Below are positions 5,071-5,849 of a stretch of 5,849 nucleotides of DNA, piece by piece (positions within the stretch are counted from its first letter, which is position 1; the number at the start of each line of letters is the position of its first letter). The position numbers and the translations under genes are program-made. The notes under the pieces are model-generated. The model was given only the letters and a program-made list of their open reading frames with translations. It was not told the origin of the DNA and searched no databases. Source of the DNA: Verrucomicrobiia bacterium (lineage in GTDB: Bacteria > Verrucomicrobiota > Verrucomicrobiia > Verrucomicrobiales > Akkermansiaceae); NCBI GenBank assembly GCA_947460915.1, contig CANHKJ010000198.1:1-5849 (forward strand), read 5' to 3'.

Positions 5071-5849
5071 ATGAGCACTACACCTATTTCTCACAGCATC
5101 TCGGATCTTACGATTGTCAAAGTCGGTACGGGCGTTTTGACGCGCGTCGAGGACGGCACGCTGGATGGCGCGGCGGTTGTGCGTCTTGTCACCGCCCTCG
5201 CGGCCTTGATGGATGCGGGGCATCGCTGCTTGTTGGTTTCTTCGGGTGCTGTGGGCTCGGGTGTGGCATCGTTTCAGCTCGATGGCTATCCGCGCGACAT
5301 CGTTACTCGCCAGGCCTGCGCCGCCGTGGGCCAAGCGCGTTTGATGCAAACCTATGGCAGCATTTTTGCCAACTTTAACATCACGGTCGCTCAGGTGCTA
5401 CTCACCGCGGCCGATCTGGGCGAACGATTTTCTCACATCTCTAGCACCTTGCATCGCTTGCTGGCTGAGCCGCGCATCATCCCGATCATCAATGAAAACG
5501 ATTCGGTCGCGATTGATGAATTGAAAGTCGGCGACAACGATCAACTCTCTTCCCGCGTCGCCGTTCTCACTGGCGCCAAGCGCTTGATTTTGTTGACCAG
5601 TGCCGAGGGCCTGCTCGCTCCAGGCTCAGATGCGCCGATCCCGACGGTGGAAAAAGTCGAGGACGTAATGAATTTCGTGCGCGATGACCAAGGCCGCTTT
5701 TCCATCGGCGGCATGGCATCGAAGTTGACCGCCGTGCAATACGCTGTGGAAAATGGCATCGAAACCTGGATCGCCAACGGTCGTCGTCCCGAGCGTTTGT
5801 TAGACATCGCCGAAAACGACAATCGCAACACACAAGCCATCGGCACCCG
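5071..5849 (+). CDS. proB: Glutamate 5-kinase, N-terminal 259 residues (runs off window)
   Basis: ProB phosphorylates L-glutamate with ATP to give L-glutamyl 5-phosphate, the first and usually feedback-controlled step of proline synthesis, in the cytosol. The amino-acid kinase fold is clear: KVGTGVLT (17-24, like KLGTSVLT in E. coli), VSSGAVGSG (56-64), the glutamate/proline-binding stretch IINENDSV (139-146), GDNDQLSSRVA (154-164) and the nucleotide-site segment IGGMASKLTA (212-221). E. coli ProB has 367 residues, so about 100, including any C-terminal PUA domain, lie beyond the window. The usual LLTD-x-x-GLY loop reads LLTSAEGLL (174-182). The ATG at 5071 is followed by ten non-conserved residues and has no Shine-Dalgarno (the preceding bases are pyrimidine-rich). 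A repeat/hairpin element lies just upstream. The identification is firm; the start is the most likely one. Confidence 0.93.
   Translation, partial: MSTTPISHSISDLTIVKVGTGVLTRVEDGTLDGAAVVRLVTALAALMDAGHRCLLVSSGAVGSGVASFQLDGYPRDIVTRQACAAVGQARLMQTYGSIFANFNITVAQVLLTAADLGERFSHISSTLHRLLAEPRIIPIINENDSVAIDELKVGDNDQLSSRVAVLTGAKRLILLTSAEGLLAPGSDAPIPTVEKVEDVMNFVRDDQGRFSIGGMASKLTAVQYAVENGIETWIANGRRPERLLDIAENDNRNTQAIGT

Noticed and set aside
4912..5349. Minus-strand open frame of 145 codons opposite the start of proB.
   Set aside because: It is antisense to clearly conserved ProB codons, and its residues look like a shadow frame (many Arg, His and Ala).

Overview
The window looks like a bacterial chromosome with five complete genes and one gene cut off by the right edge. 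The organism is probably Verrucomicrobiota (perhaps Opitutae). That is an impression from the style of the ProB protein and a short secretin-like gene, not proof. Base composition is uneven: sample 60-base lines run at about 37-38% G+C inside the secretin-like gene and about 70% inside proB.

Layout. (1) Positions 39-1970, minus strand: a two-gene operon made of a DinB-like metal-binding protein followed by a MATE multidrug efflux transporter, with the stop and start codons abutting. (2) Positions 1971-2055: a short divergent control region with two tandem 19-bp dyad sites and an extended -10 promoter. (3) Positions 2056-2454, plus strand: an HxlR-family winged-helix regulator. Regions 1-3 read as one module in which the regulator probably controls itself and the DinB/MATE operon. 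(4) Positions 2543-3460, plus strand: a membrane-anchored protein that is essentially a lone secretin domain. (5) Positions 3614-4819, minus strand: an AAA_14/DUF4143-type ATPase with a winged-helix segment and a PD-(D/E)XK-like C-terminus. A near-consensus promoter lies directly in front of it, overlapped by a perfect inverted repeat. (6) Positions 5071 to the end, plus strand: proB, glutamate 5-kinase, the first step of proline synthesis, missing its C-terminus.

The least expected structure is a pair of imperfect direct repeats of about 40 bp (3499-3540 and 5003-5041), one on each side of the ATPase gene. Both can fold into the same two-part hairpin, with one compensatory base-pair change between copies. 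This suggests either that the ATPase gene was inserted next to an intergenic element, or that the element is a dispersed structured repeat.

Several genes (hxlR, the ATPase, perhaps the secretin gene) have -10-like boxes only about 4-7 bases before the ATG and no useful Shine-Dalgarno, which suggests leaderless or nearly leaderless mRNAs. No tRNA, rRNA, CRISPR array, transposase or integrase was seen.
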